From the NCBI RefSeq assembly GCF_030269605.1, contig NZ_BSTQ01000006.1, forward strand, positions 124,001 through 188,000: a stretch of DNA of 64,000 nucleotides. The letters run 5' to 3'. Positions within the stretch are counted from its first letter, which is position 1, and every line of letters starts with the position of its first letter. This document shows positions 17,475 to 25,431 of this stretch, piece after piece. The position numbers and the translations under genes were made by a program. The notes under the pieces were generated by a model, which was not told where the DNA came from, did not search any database, and saw only the letters and a list, made by a program, of their open reading frames with translations. Origin of the DNA: Lentzea sp. NBRC 105346. Its GTDB lineage: Bacteria > Actinomycetota > Actinomycetes > Mycobacteriales > Pseudonocardiaceae.

Positions 17475-17966
17475 TCAGGACCGAGACAGCCCGAAGTTCT
17501 CAAGGAGGAGCTTCTGCTCGTATGGGGTGAGATGACATCCGGCGCACCGGCAGCCGCAGTGCTTGGCGCACCGGCAGCCGAGCGCCGTGTGACAACACCA
17601 GCGCGCAAAGGGCAACACGGCTGCCGGCTGCCCTAGGAAGGCGAACAGTGCGGCAAGCTCCAAGCGCTCACCGGTCTGTTGGAAGCACGACGGGACCAAC
17701 TTCCCTTGAGCGGCAAGGAATGTCTCGTAGGTGCGAGCCAGTGTTCCGTATAGACTGATCACGTAGCGCTCACACATGATGCTGAGTGAAATCAATGACG
17801 GCTGAAGCTCACCGGCCTCGTACGCCAGCAACTCCTCCGCAGCGATCGGAGTGGTCAACACCGCTTCGGCGGCCGTGATTTCGGCATGGTCGCGGATCTG
17901 TCGCAGGGTGTCGCCGAGTGCTTGGGCGTAGAGCGCGCGTTCGGTGGTGTTCGAGTCGTCGTCCAT
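17475..17966 (-). CDS. Helical regulator-like protein with eight-cysteine tail
   Basis: From ATG 17966 the product is 163 residues. The N-terminal part (YAQALGDTLRQIRDHAEITAAEAVLTTPIAAEELLAYEAGE) resembles a decayed XRE helix-turn-helix. The C-terminus is LPFARWCC then GCRCAKHCGCRCAGCHLTP, giving eight cysteines and a histidine. Almost the same tail occurs in the next gene upstream (18017-18604), so the two are a paralogous pair encoded in tandem. A hydrophobic segment precedes the tail. Metal or Fe-S binding is likely; the role is unknown. Confidence 0.65.
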   Translation of the reverse strand: MDDDSNTTERALYAQALGDTLRQIRDHAEITAAEAVLTTPIAAEELLAYEAGELQPSLISLSIMCERYVISLYGTLARTYETFLAAQGKLVPSCFQQTGERLELAALFAFLGQPAAVLPFARWCCHTALGCRCAKHCGCRCAGCHLTPYEQKLLLENFGLSRS

Positions 17967-18016
17967 GAGGAGTTTCCCGACAGCATTGGTCGTGGTGGAT
18001 GAAGGAGTGGCACTTC

Positions 18017-18604
18017 TTATGGTGCGCAATCGTCGGCATGAGATAACGCGGTGAAGGAGCGGAGTAGTTCGCTGTGCTGCTCGGGTTCCAGGTGACATCC
18101 GGCGCACTTGCACCGGCAGTCCTTCGCGCACTTGCATTCGAGAGGCTTGGAGCAGCACCAGCGTGCGAACGGCAAGCTCGTCACGGCCATGCCGACAAAG
18201 AGGTAGATAGCCGCGATCGCGATCCAGTCGGACTTCTCCCGGAACTTGCGCGGCACGTCTTTGCCCAGCTGCTGCAACGCTTCCTCATACATCGGTACGA
18301 ACACGTCCAGCCAGTCCACGCCGTAGAACTCACTGAGTATCAGGACGTCTCCTGCCTCAGGGCGAGGAGCCTGGCCGAGTTCCAGCTGACGCAGGTAGGT
18401 TTGGTCGATGTGTACCGTCCGCGACACGTCCCGGCGACTACGTCCGGAATTCAGCCGAAGGCGGCGAAGTTCGGCGCCGACAGTGCGATGGAGTGCTACG
18501 CGCTCATCCTGAGCGAGCGAGCTGAGGTCGTGCCTACGTCCCCGATTCTGATCGTCCACTAGCGACTCCGCCCCGGCTGGCGTCCCCGCGAAGCGGCCGG
18601 GCAT
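18017..18604 (-). CDS. XRE-type HTH protein with cysteine-rich tail and hydrophobic segment
   Basis: From ATG 18604 the 195-residue protein has an XRE helix-turn-helix (TVGAELRRLRLNSGRSRRDVSRTVHIDQTYLRQLELGQ, about 40-77). A predicted membrane or buried helix follows (WIAIAAIYLFVGMAVTSLPFARW), then the cysteine tail WCCSKPLECKCAKDCRCKCAGCHLEP. The motif LPFARWCC...C.CAK.C.C.CAGCHL is shared with the 17475-17966 gene. A membrane-anchored or redox/metal-sensing DNA-binding protein is a reasonable inference. The start overlaps the upstream gene by 46 bases. Confidence 0.7.
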   Translation of the reverse strand: MPGRFAGTPAGAESLVDDQNRGRRHDLSSLAQDERVALHRTVGAELRRLRLNSGRSRRDVSRTVHIDQTYLRQLELGQAPRPEAGDVLILSEFYGVDWLDVFVPMYEEALQQLGKDVPRKFREKSDWIAIAAIYLFVGMAVTSLPFARWCCSKPLECKCAKDCRCKCAGCHLEPEQHSELLRSFTALSHADDCAP

Positions 18605-18906
18605 GCGCGTACCTTTGTGGCTCGGCCCGCGCTCAACGTCATCGCCAGGCGAACGGCGATGACCATCCGGCACGGCGTCCACCGGGGATGCCACCACGCT
18701 CCGCGCCTGCACTCCGTGCAGCGTCCGTCTGCGTCCGGCTGATGTTGTTCGAGGACGGCTGTCAGCGCCGCAACCAGCCGAGGCGCATCCTGCCGTGCGA
18801 TGGACAGCAACGCCGCCTCGTCGCCTTCCTCCGCGACGGTGCATACCGTTTCCAGTTCGCGGGCCAGTTCCTCCCGCAGGACGGATTCCAGGACGCCGTT
18901 CGTCAT
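18559..18906 (-). CDS. Hypothetical protein with CxxC motif
   Basis: The 115-residue protein begins MTNGVLESVLREELARELETVC, continues helical, then has DADGRCTECRRGAWWHPRWTPCRMVIAV. This is a zinc-knuckle-like pattern seen in many small actinomycete proteins of unknown function. The start overlaps the HTH gene's stop by four bases. The last ~25 codons overlap the start of the cysteine-tail gene downstream. Confidence 0.6.
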   Translation of the reverse strand: MTNGVLESVLREELARELETVCTVAEEGDEAALLSIARQDAPRLVAALTAVLEQHQPDADGRCTECRRGAWWHPRWTPCRMVIAVRLAMTLSAGRATKVRACPAASRGRQPGRSR

Positions 18907-19220
18907 GAGGGCGATCCAGATTCCGTCGTTGGTGCCAACGAGTCCATCGGCTTCAACTCGCTGGCCTCACCGGTGGTCGACGTCGTGCTCTGCTGACCGG
19001 ACCATGGACGGCCCGGTACGCTCTTCGGGCGCAACGCGACCCCGGCGTCGATCAGCCATGAACGAACGGTGCCGTAGCTAAGCCCCTCGCGCTCAGCAAG
19101 AGCCCGAATGCTCGCACCTTCCGCATATCCCTTCTTGAGCCGTGCGAGGATCGCCTTCCGCGAGGCCGTGGTGAAGCGCCGTCCCGGCGACTTCGTTGGG
19201 CTACCGCTGTTGCCCATCAT
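18903..19220 (-). CDS. Helix-turn-helix protein (resolvase-like HTH)
   Basis: The 105-residue protein carries RKAILARLKKGYAEGASIRALAEREGLSYGTVRSWLIDAGVALR, a Hin/resolvase-like HTH as in small actinomycete regulators that use 'RALAE..GLSYGTV...L..AGV'. A disordered Ser/Thr tail follows. ATG 19220 is preferred, with AGGGACAGGT upstream; TTG 19235 would add five residues. It overlaps neighbours on both sides, indicating one operon running from about 20.2 kb down to the sigma factor. Confidence 0.65.
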   Translation of the reverse strand: MMGNSGSPTKSPGRRFTTASRKAILARLKKGYAEGASIRALAEREGLSYGTVRSWLIDAGVALRPKSVPGRPWSGQQSTTSTTGEASELKPMDSLAPTTESGSPS

Positions 19221-19563
19221 CACCTGTCCCTTCAACGAGTAGGGGCACTACCGCGGCGGACATTTCCTGCTCCGGCGGGATACCCGTCGAGGTAAGCCGA
19301 GGGCCGAGAGCCGAACTCGCGGCGATCTGCAGCAACAAGGGCGCAGGCGCCACATGAGCAGGACGGCAGCAGGAGTGAACTTCTCTTGGCTGGCCGTCCT
19401 CGTCCTCCCTGAGGTGAGCGATGTTTGGTTGCGCGGCACCGTGCAACCAGCACGGTGTCGCAAGGGGCAGGACACGGAGGCTCGCGGTGTCGACCAAGCG
19501 GCTCGGTGAGGCGAACTTCAGTTCATCCACTGTGGATAGTTCGTGTAGGGCTGCCGACCTCAT
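19201..19563 (-). CDS. Hypothetical protein
   Basis: From ATG 19563 (GGAAGG eight bases upstream) the product is 120 residues, starting MRSAALHELSTVDELKFASPSRLVD. Cys and His residues occur in CWLHGAA and SCCRPAHV. No family is recognised. It overlaps the HTH gene downstream by 20 bases. Confidence 0.5.
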   Translation of the reverse strand: MRSAALHELSTVDELKFASPSRLVDTASLRVLPLATPCWLHGAAQPNIAHLREDEDGQPREVHSCCRPAHVAPAPLLLQIAASSALGPRLTSTGIPPEQEMSAAVVPLLVEGTGDDGQQR

Positions 19564-19688
19564 CGCCATGTCCTTCCGTTGCCTGACGTATGCAGGGAAG
19601 CGAGCCGGGAGCCGGTGGACCCGATCCAGGTCGGGGCGGGGTCGGGCCACCGGCGTTCTGGGTTACTCCGGGAATCGGAGCGAATCAC

Positions 19689-20171
19689 TCACCACGCGGT
19701 TCGAATGGCCATAGCTCTGGTCGTGGCGATTACTGCCGACTGGGGCGGGCAGTCGCCAGATGTTTTCGGCGTGTGCTCCCACCGTCGCAGGTCGAGCCGT
19801 TCGTCTTCCGAGGAAGGTAGAACTACAAGATCTCCTTGTGGGGCAACTGACACTCCGAGTCGGAGTAAGTCGGCGGAGACAACCTCATCAAGTGTGTGAC
19901 CGGGTCCCGTGATGAAGGTCCACAGCTGGGTATGAGGACGCTCGACAACCGGCCCGGCGAGCATTCGTATCCGCAGGCCCGCAAGTACTCGACGACCGAG
20001 TTCTGCGGGCATGGTGATCGCGCCCACGAGTCCGCCAACCGGCAGAAGGATCTGCCCCGTGGCCGAATCGACGATGGCCTGAAGCCCGTGCTGGCTGCGG
20101 TAGAGCTCGCACTGTTCCTCGGGAGTCGAATCCGAGCGTGTAGCTGGACCGCCAGTGGCCGAAGTTTTCAC
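19689..20171 (-). CDS. Hypothetical protein (actinomycete regulator-associated family)
   Basis: GTG 20171 has GGAGG eight bases upstream and gives 160 residues. The core reads ATGQILLPVGGLVGAITMPAELGRRVLAGL...GPVVERPHTQLWTFITGPGH...DLLRLGVSVAPQGDLVVLPSSEDERLDLRRWEHTP. Similar sequences accompany XRE regulators in Pseudonocardiaceae; the biochemical role is unknown. The frame is open far upstream, but the GTG has the best RBS. Confidence 0.6.
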   Translation of the reverse strand: MKTSATGGPATRSDSTPEEQCELYRSQHGLQAIVDSATGQILLPVGGLVGAITMPAELGRRVLAGLRIRMLAGPVVERPHTQLWTFITGPGHTLDEVVSADLLRLGVSVAPQGDLVVLPSSEDERLDLRRWEHTPKTSGDCPPQSAVIATTRAMAIRTAW

Positions 20172-20200
20172 GACGGGCCACCTCCTCTGAATTGGCAAGG

Positions 20201-20585
20201 TCAGGCAGCGCGGATTGCGCTGTGTGTTGGTGCTGTGGCGTGGTTTGAAGTCGGCAAGATGTGACGCCCGTGCATTGAGCGCTGGACGTGCCGGGGGCTG
20301 CGCGGTCGGGCGACGGAGTGTCGACCTCCTGGGAGGCAAGGGTCGGCATCCGTCGTCTGCGGTGCCGTTGGCGCGGGCTCGGTGGCAGCTGCTTGCGGCA
20401 GCGCATGGGGGTGACGCCGCTCGCCGAAGTACCACCAGCCGACACCGGCTCCGACCACGCAGCCCACCATGAGGAGGAGCGTCGCTGCGATCGCCAACCC
20501 AGACCCCCGGACGACTGGGCGGGGGCTTCTGCGGCACTGGGGCGACTGAGGTCACCGCAGCGGCGATGCTAACTTGTGTACTCAT
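20201..20585 (-). pseudogene. Single-pass membrane protein with probable frameshift
   Basis: A good start (ATG 20585, GGAG upstream) gives MSTQVSIAAAVTSVAPVPQK and then a Pro-rich stretch. In a neighbouring frame the sequence continues LAIAATLLLMVGCVVGAGVGWWYFGERR, a clear membrane helix, to a stop at 20201. The switch would occur at the five-G run near 20508; removing one G joins the two halves. Alternatively the membrane part starts on its own at TTG 20497, with GGGGGT upstream. The unshifted frame runs on, without a stop, into the 19689-20171 gene. Confidence 0.45.
20570..20583. repeat. 14-bp direct repeat, copy 1 (candidate operator)
   Basis: TAACTTGTGTACTC occurs here, overlapping the start codons of the minus-strand membrane-protein gene, and again at 20638-20651. 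Both copies lie between that gene and the divergent XRE/DUF5753 gene, where an autoregulatory operator would be expected. Confidence 0.5.
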
Positions 20586-20637
20586 CGCTTCACGCTCCTT
20601 CAAGACCTCGTGGTTTGTTGGTGTCGCACCTAGACCG

Positions 20638-20651
20638 TAACTTGTGTACTC
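20638..20651. repeat. 14-bp direct repeat, copy 2 (candidate operator)
   Basis: This is the second exact copy of TAACTTGTGTACTC, with 54 bases between the copies, about 75 bases upstream of the XRE/DUF5753 start. Confidence 0.5.
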
Positions 20652-20727
20652 CGATTAATGTCCCGACCGATCGGGTGAATTGTGGATACGTTCCGCAACC
20701 GGACACCCTGTGGAGGTGAAGGACTCC

Positions 20728-21600
20728 GTGACGCAGCACCTGCAGTTGCCGCCACCCGTGATGAAGGTTGTCCTCGGCAACCAGCTGGGCCGGCTTCGCG
20801 AAGCTGCCGGTGTGACCCAGGACGATGCCGCCGCGGTTCTCGGGTGCACTCAGCAGAAGATCGCTCATATCGAAGCCGGCAGCGGGATCAAGCTGATCGA
20901 GCTGAACGCCCTACTCGATCACTACGCTGCTAACGAGCCTGACCGGGCATACACGCGGGACCTTCAGGCTGAGAGCAACCGCCGAACGAAGCGCGGCGCC
21001 TTCAGCACCAGGTTCCGCCAGTACCTGCGACTGCTGGTCGACATGGAACCGAGCTGCAACAGGTACTCCTCCTACCAAGCGCTCCTCGTGCCAGGGCTCC
21101 TGCAGACGGAGGACTACATGCGCATGACCGCACGCGCGTGGAGGCCCTCGCTATCGGCTGAAGAGATCGACAAGTACGCGGCGGACCGGTTGGGCCGACA
21201 GGTCGTGCTGGACAACACAGACCAGCAGTTCTGGTTCATCATCGACGAGGCTGCGCTCCGCAGGGCAGAGGCTGCGCTCCGCAGGGCAAAGGGCGAACCG
21301 GTCATGAAGGCCCAGATCATGAAGCTCGTGGAGATCATCGATCGACCGAACGTCGAGCTGCAGATCGTGCCGTTCAGTGTCGGCTACTACATGGGCCAGG
21401 GGCACGACTACACGATCTTCGGCTATGACACGAAGCCCGCAGTTGACATCATCTACCTGGAACAGCATGACGGCGGGGAGTACGTCGACAACAGCAAGCG
21501 GACGGAGCGATACCTGACGCTTTGGGAGCACCAGAAAGCCGCAGCCAGCGGACCCGAGCAAACCCGGCGCACCTTGCTCGACATCGCCTCGTCGTTGTAG
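20728..21600 (+). CDS. XRE-family regulator with DUF5753 domain
   Basis: The 290-residue protein has an N-terminal XRE helix-turn-helix (LGNQLGRLREAAGVTQDDAAAVLGCTQQKIAHIEAGSG) and a DUF5753 domain (YQALLVPGLLQTEDYMR...RLGRQVVLDN...FWFIIDEAALRR...VELQIVPFSVGYYMGQGHDYTIF...DIIYLEQHDGGEYVD). This is the WhiJ-like class that pairs with small DUF397 proteins, as here (next gene, 40 bases on). A 21-bp tandem duplication adds a second EAALRRA heptad at about residue 175. GTG 20728 is used; GTG 20710 and ATG 20761 are alternatives. Confidence 0.85.
   Translation: MTQHLQLPPPVMKVVLGNQLGRLREAAGVTQDDAAAVLGCTQQKIAHIEAGSGIKLIELNALLDHYAANEPDRAYTRDLQAESNRRTKRGAFSTRFRQYLRLLVDMEPSCNRYSSYQALLVPGLLQTEDYMRMTARAWRPSLSAEEIDKYAADRLGRQVVLDNTDQQFWFIIDEAALRRAEAALRRAKGEPVMKAQIMKLVEIIDRPNVELQIVPFSVGYYMGQGHDYTIFGYDTKPAVDIIYLEQHDGGEYVDNSKRTERYLTLWEHQKAAASGPEQTRRTLLDIASSL
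21247..21288 (+). repeat. 21-bp tandem duplication inside the XRE gene
   Basis: Two exact adjacent copies of a 21-base unit (21247-21267 and 21268-21288) encode EAALRRA twice, keeping the frame. It is a recent slippage-type duplication in the DUF5753 domain. Confidence 0.85.
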
Positions 21601-21640
21601 TCGGCCTACGGCTTGAGATCGGAAGGGTACGAGGGAGCCG

Positions 21641-21880
21641 ATGAACATCCAAGACGCCCATAAGCGCCACCTCGACACCAACTTCTCTGAATGGCACAAG
21701 TCGCCCCTGAGCGGCCCGCCGGACAACCAATGCGTCGAGGTGTCGTTCACCAGCAACGCGGTCGGGTTGCGAGACAGCCGAAATCCAGACGGCTACGTGC
21801 TGGTCTTCGACCACGGCGAGTGGGAGGCATTCGTAGGCGGAGTAGCGGGAGGGAGCTTCCGGCTGTCGAAGTCCCAGTAG
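21641..21880 (+). CDS. DUF397 protein
   Basis: The 79-residue protein matches the DUF397 pattern: FSEWHKSPLSGPPDNQCVEVSF, VGLRDSRNPDGYVLVFDHGEWEAFVGGV. DUF397 proteins are small partners of XRE/DUF5753 regulators (WhiJ/BldB-associated pairs) and have been proposed to antagonise them. GAGGGAG upstream of ATG 21641 acts as RBS. The 250 bases that follow (21881-22133) hold no supported gene. Confidence 0.85.
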   Translation: MNIQDAHKRHLDTNFSEWHKSPLSGPPDNQCVEVSFTSNAVGLRDSRNPDGYVLVFDHGEWEAFVGGVAGGSFRLSKSQ

Positions 21881-22133
21881 GGCTGTCGGGCGGTGACGCA
21901 CTCGCCGCCCACACGCCAGCACGTGCTGCTCGTTGCTCACTGTCGTCCGCGTCCCTGGGTTTGGGCTGGTGGCTGTCCACTGTTGATCGAAGCTCCAAAG
22001 CCAGTGGGTGACCACCGTCCAGGGCCCGTCCATCGCCCGTCCATGCACCTTCCAGCGTCGCGAACGACCGCGTCAGCTCCTACTCTCGGGCAAAGCGAGG
22101 CACCACCAGGTCAGTCGAAGGCAGGAGGATGGG

Positions 22134-23543
22134 GTGGGATCACGTAGGGCGTCAGCGCCAAAGCACCCACCGAACTCTCAGCTGACCTGGCAGCGGCTCC
22201 AGCGCGGGTGGAGCCGCGAGGAGCTGGTGGAGCAGATCAAGCGGAGCATGAAGCAGGCCGACGAAGCTGAGTCGGGCCTGAACGCGGACATCGTCCGACG
22301 ATGGGAGACCGGGGACCGCAAGCCTGAGCCGCGGTACAGGAAGCACCTTGTGCTGGTCTTCGGAATGCCTGCCGGCGAACTCGGTTTGCTGTCTGCCGAG
22401 GAGTTGGCGTTGTGCCCGGCGCGGTTGGCTGACTCTCCCGCTGTGGCCAACCTGTTCGCGAACGAGCAACTCGTCGACGCCGTGGTGAAGAAGGTGATGC
22501 TGGTGATGCTGGGCGGCGATGCCGAGTTCGGTCGAAACGTGTTCCTGAAGGGCATGCTCGGCGTGAGCCTCACCGCGTTGCTCTCGAACGGAGTCGCGGC
22601 ACCCGACAGCGTTGATGCTCTCGCCAACGAACAACGAACTCGACTGGATCCACGGTCGATCGAGGCGTACTCGGCGATCACAACCTCGCACCGCGAGCTC
22701 TACTGGTCCAGCCCCGCCGACACCCTCCTGCCGTCCCTCTCTGCGCATGTACAACTCGGCGCAGGCATGCTTCGGTCGACATCGGATGCTGAGGGACCGT
22801 TGCCACGGCAACTGGCTGCTGCGGTCGCGGAGTCCGCACTTCTTGCCGCGCGCGTCAACTTCTTCGACCTGAATCGAGTTGACGCGGCGGGCCTATTCTT
22901 CCAACTCGCGGAGGACGCGGTGGTCGCGTCACAGAACCACCCACTCGCGGTTGCTGTACTGGCCCACCGAGCCTTCGTACCCGGCTTCGCCGGGCAGGAG
23001 CAGCCAGCGCGCGACTTCCTCAAGGCCGCGCACGCGCACGCGCGCTATGGCGCCGGGCCGGTGTTGCGCTCGTGGCTGCATTGTGTCGACGCGGAGATAT
23101 CTGCTCGCACTGGGCAGCTGAAGGCAAGCCTTGCCCACATCCGTTCGGCCGAGGATGCGCTGACAGCGGCTGGAACCAATCCGGTCTGGCTCGACTACTT
23201 CGACGCGTCTCGCCTCGACGGGTTCGCAGGCAACACGTTGCTTCTGGCTGGCCAGCACCGCAAAGCCGCAGCCCGGTTGGAACAGGCAATCAGCGGTCTT
23301 GCTGCGACCGGCACCAAGCAGCGGGCCGTCCTGCTCTTCGACCTCGCCGCAGCACAGGCGCGGGTCGACGCCGCCCAGGCGCTGGCCACTGCCCAGCAGG
23401 CGTGTGACGTGGTTGGGCGCGTCCCGTACGCAACCGCACTTCAGCGGGTGCCCGAGGTGCGAGCTGCCCTGAGCACGACGCCGCACGTCCAGGAACTGGA
23501 CGACCGAGTCCGGGCGCTGACCAGTGCCAGCGGTGAGGTGTAG
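22134..23543 (+). CDS. XRE-family regulator with TPR-like repeats
   Basis: The 469-residue protein starts at GTG 22134, with AGGAGG five bases upstream. The HTH reads LTWQRLQRGWSREELVEQIKRSMKQ...VRRWETGDRKPEPRYRKHLVLVFG, typical of Streptomyces-type 'helix-turn-helix with TPR' regulators. From about 150 on the protein is all-helical (HRELYWSSPADTLLPSLSAHVQLG...LLAARVNFFDLNRVDAAGLFFQLAEDA...ISARTGQLKASLAHIRSAEDAL). The gene ends head-to-head, one base from the HAD gene stop. Confidence 0.75.
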   Translation: MGSRRASAPKHPPNSQLTWQRLQRGWSREELVEQIKRSMKQADEAESGLNADIVRRWETGDRKPEPRYRKHLVLVFGMPAGELGLLSAEELALCPARLADSPAVANLFANEQLVDAVVKKVMLVMLGGDAEFGRNVFLKGMLGVSLTALLSNGVAAPDSVDALANEQRTRLDPRSIEAYSAITTSHRELYWSSPADTLLPSLSAHVQLGAGMLRSTSDAEGPLPRQLAAAVAESALLAARVNFFDLNRVDAAGLFFQLAEDAVVASQNHPLAVAVLAHRAFVPGFAGQEQPARDFLKAAHAHARYGAGPVLRSWLHCVDAEISARTGQLKASLAHIRSAEDALTAAGTNPVWLDYFDASRLDGFAGNTLLLAGQHRKAAARLEQAISGLAATGTKQRAVLLFDLAAAQARVDAAQALATAQQACDVVGRVPYATALQRVPEVRAALSTTPHVQELDDRVRALTSASGEV

Positions 23544-23544
23544 G

Positions 23545-24207
23545 TCAGCTTTCCCCGGCGTTGTGCGCTGCCACCCGATCAGGAAGTTCCGCCAAACCGT
23601 CCAGTTGGAACAGACACCGCTCCTCGACCTCAGGACGGTGGAGGATGTGGCCCCACGGACCGCGACGGATGAGAGCGGTCGCGATGCCAGCCTCCTGGGC
23701 TGGTCTGATGTCGTTGTCCAGCCGGTCGCCGACGTACAGCACCGAGCTCGCAGGTACGCCGGCTTCCTCGATCACTCGTTCAAAGAATCCCTGCGACGGC
23801 TTTTCCACACCCCAGCCGTCGGACGTGCCGATGACGTCGACCGGTAGCTCCAGCGCCTTGAGGATCTGCTCGGCCCGTGCGGTCTGGTTGCCCGCCAGGC
23901 CGACTCGGAGTCCGGACGACTTCAGCGCCTGGAAGCAGGGCCGTGCATCGGTGTACAGGTTCTCTTCGGAGAAGCTCTCGGGCTGTCCCGCGGCAGCGCG
24001 GCGCTCGCGTTCGACAGCGAGATCGAACCCTGGCCTGAACACCTGGAAGGTCTCACGGTAGTCCTTGCCCTGGGCAATCACGGCGCCGAAGACGGCCGAG
24101 AAGGTGTGGCGCGGCACACCGAGCCAATCGGCCCAGGTCCCGTACTCGCGGGTCTCATCGATCAGAATCTCGCCGACGTCGAAGAAGACCGCTTCAATCC
24201 TCGCCAC
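23545..24207 (-). CDS. HAD-family hydrolase
   Basis: From GTG 24207 (GGAGG eight bases upstream) the 220-residue protein has motif I FFDVGEILIDETREY, motif II as VGLAGNQTA, Lys in VEKPSQGFF and motif III as LYVGDRLDNDIRPAQEAG. Motif I is DxG rather than DxD, as in a known actinomycete HAD subgroup. The substrate is unknown; phosphatase or haloacid-type hydrolysis is possible. The 270 bases upstream (24208-24480) contain only the promoter space for the divergent XRE gene. Confidence 0.75.
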   Translation of the reverse strand: MARIEAVFFDVGEILIDETREYGTWADWLGVPRHTFSAVFGAVIAQGKDYRETFQVFRPGFDLAVERERRAAAGQPESFSEENLYTDARPCFQALKSSGLRVGLAGNQTARAEQILKALELPVDVIGTSDGWGVEKPSQGFFERVIEEAGVPASSVLYVGDRLDNDIRPAQEAGIATALIRRGPWGHILHRPEVEERCLFQLDGLAELPDRVAAHNAGES

Positions 24208-24480
24208 CTGGAGTTCCTCCCTGCACGATGTGCCGTCGACAGCCAATGGTGCCGGACGTCGGCGCTCGGCTGGTCGGAAGGCCCGACCAACGGCATGTAC
24301 GGATTGCTTGTCATGGTGCCGGACGGCGAATGGATGGGGCGTGGGCGGTACCTCGTCGCGATCTTGGGATGTTGACTGTCTGTCCCGAACCAAGCACGTG
24401 CCGTGACAGAAGGTGTGAATGTGCCGAGCCCCCAGTGCGCTGTCATGCCTGGTCACGATTCGAGGCAAGAGAAGAACGCA

Positions 24481-25406
24481 GTGCTGAACCGATTTCACCC
24501 GACCATGCTCGAACGGGCCATCGGGCGCACGCTGGCCGGGTGGCGCCGCGAACGAGGCCTGAGCCTGGCGGAAGCGGGCAGGCGTGTGGGTTTCTCCACC
24601 GCCAAGCTGAGCATGATGGAGAACGCCCTGCAGCCCTCCGCGCAGGTCGACATCATGGCCGTGGGATACGCCTGCGGCGTGCCAACACCGGAATGGCAGC
24701 TGCTCGGCGAGACAGCGATGTGGGCGGCGCAGCGACGGCAATCACTGCTGGGTGAGGATCGAGTGCGGTTCGACCCGGCCCAGGACGCCTCGCAGATCCA
24801 CGCGCACGTGTCGCACCTCCGCGCATTTCAGGGCGAGCTGATCCCCGCCATCTTCCGAACAAGCGACTACACCCTCGCCATCCTGAAAGCCGATGATCCG
24901 TTGCGTGCGGCAGTGATCGCGGAGCAACGGAACCAAGCACGCGGGGCCTGGCAGGCGCGTCTTTACGAAAGAGAACCTCTGGTCGTCGAGACCGTCGTCA
25001 GCGAGGCCGCCCTCAAACAGGTCGTCGGCGGCCCCAGGACGATGAGCGCGCAACTGGTGCACCTGATCGAGAACAGCGAGCTCCCCAACGTCACCATCCA
25101 GGTTCTCCCTCATGATGCGGGCGCCTACCCGGCTATGGGTTTCCCTTCGCCGTGCTGTCGTTCCCACACCAACTGCACGATGACGTCGTGTACGTCGAGA
25201 GTCTCCGCAGAGGCGAGTACATCGAGGACCAGCACGACTGTCGGCGCTGCGCGCAGAAGTTCGTTTCCCTGCAACAGGTAGCGCTGTCCCCTGGCGAATC
25301 GGTGGACCTCATCGCCGAGGTTGCGAGCCAGCTGTCGGCATCCGGGGAGAACTCCAGCAACGTAAGCAGTTCAGTGATCACAAGCGCGTCAGAGCCGTGC
25401 CCATGA
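24481..25406 (+). pseudogene. XRE/DUF5753 regulator with a frameshift near its 3' end
   Basis: From GTG 24481 the frame encodes LNRFHPTMLERAIGRTLAGWRRERGLSLAEAGRRVGFSTAKLSMMENALQPS (XRE) and a DUF5753 domain up to PNVTIQVLPHDAGAYPAMGF. At about 25143 the expected continuation (PFAVLSFPHQLHDDVVYVES and onward to SEPCP, stop 25404-25406) is in another plus frame; one missing base in the TTTCCC run would restore it. The unshifted frame ends at 25281 with a Ser/Thr/Arg-rich tail. It could be a true frameshift or a sequencing error. A 9-codon ORF (25403-25432) bridges by ATGA and TGATG to the next gene. Confidence 0.7.
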
Positions 25407-25431
25407 CGGTCGGCGCGAGGGCGGTGGCCTG

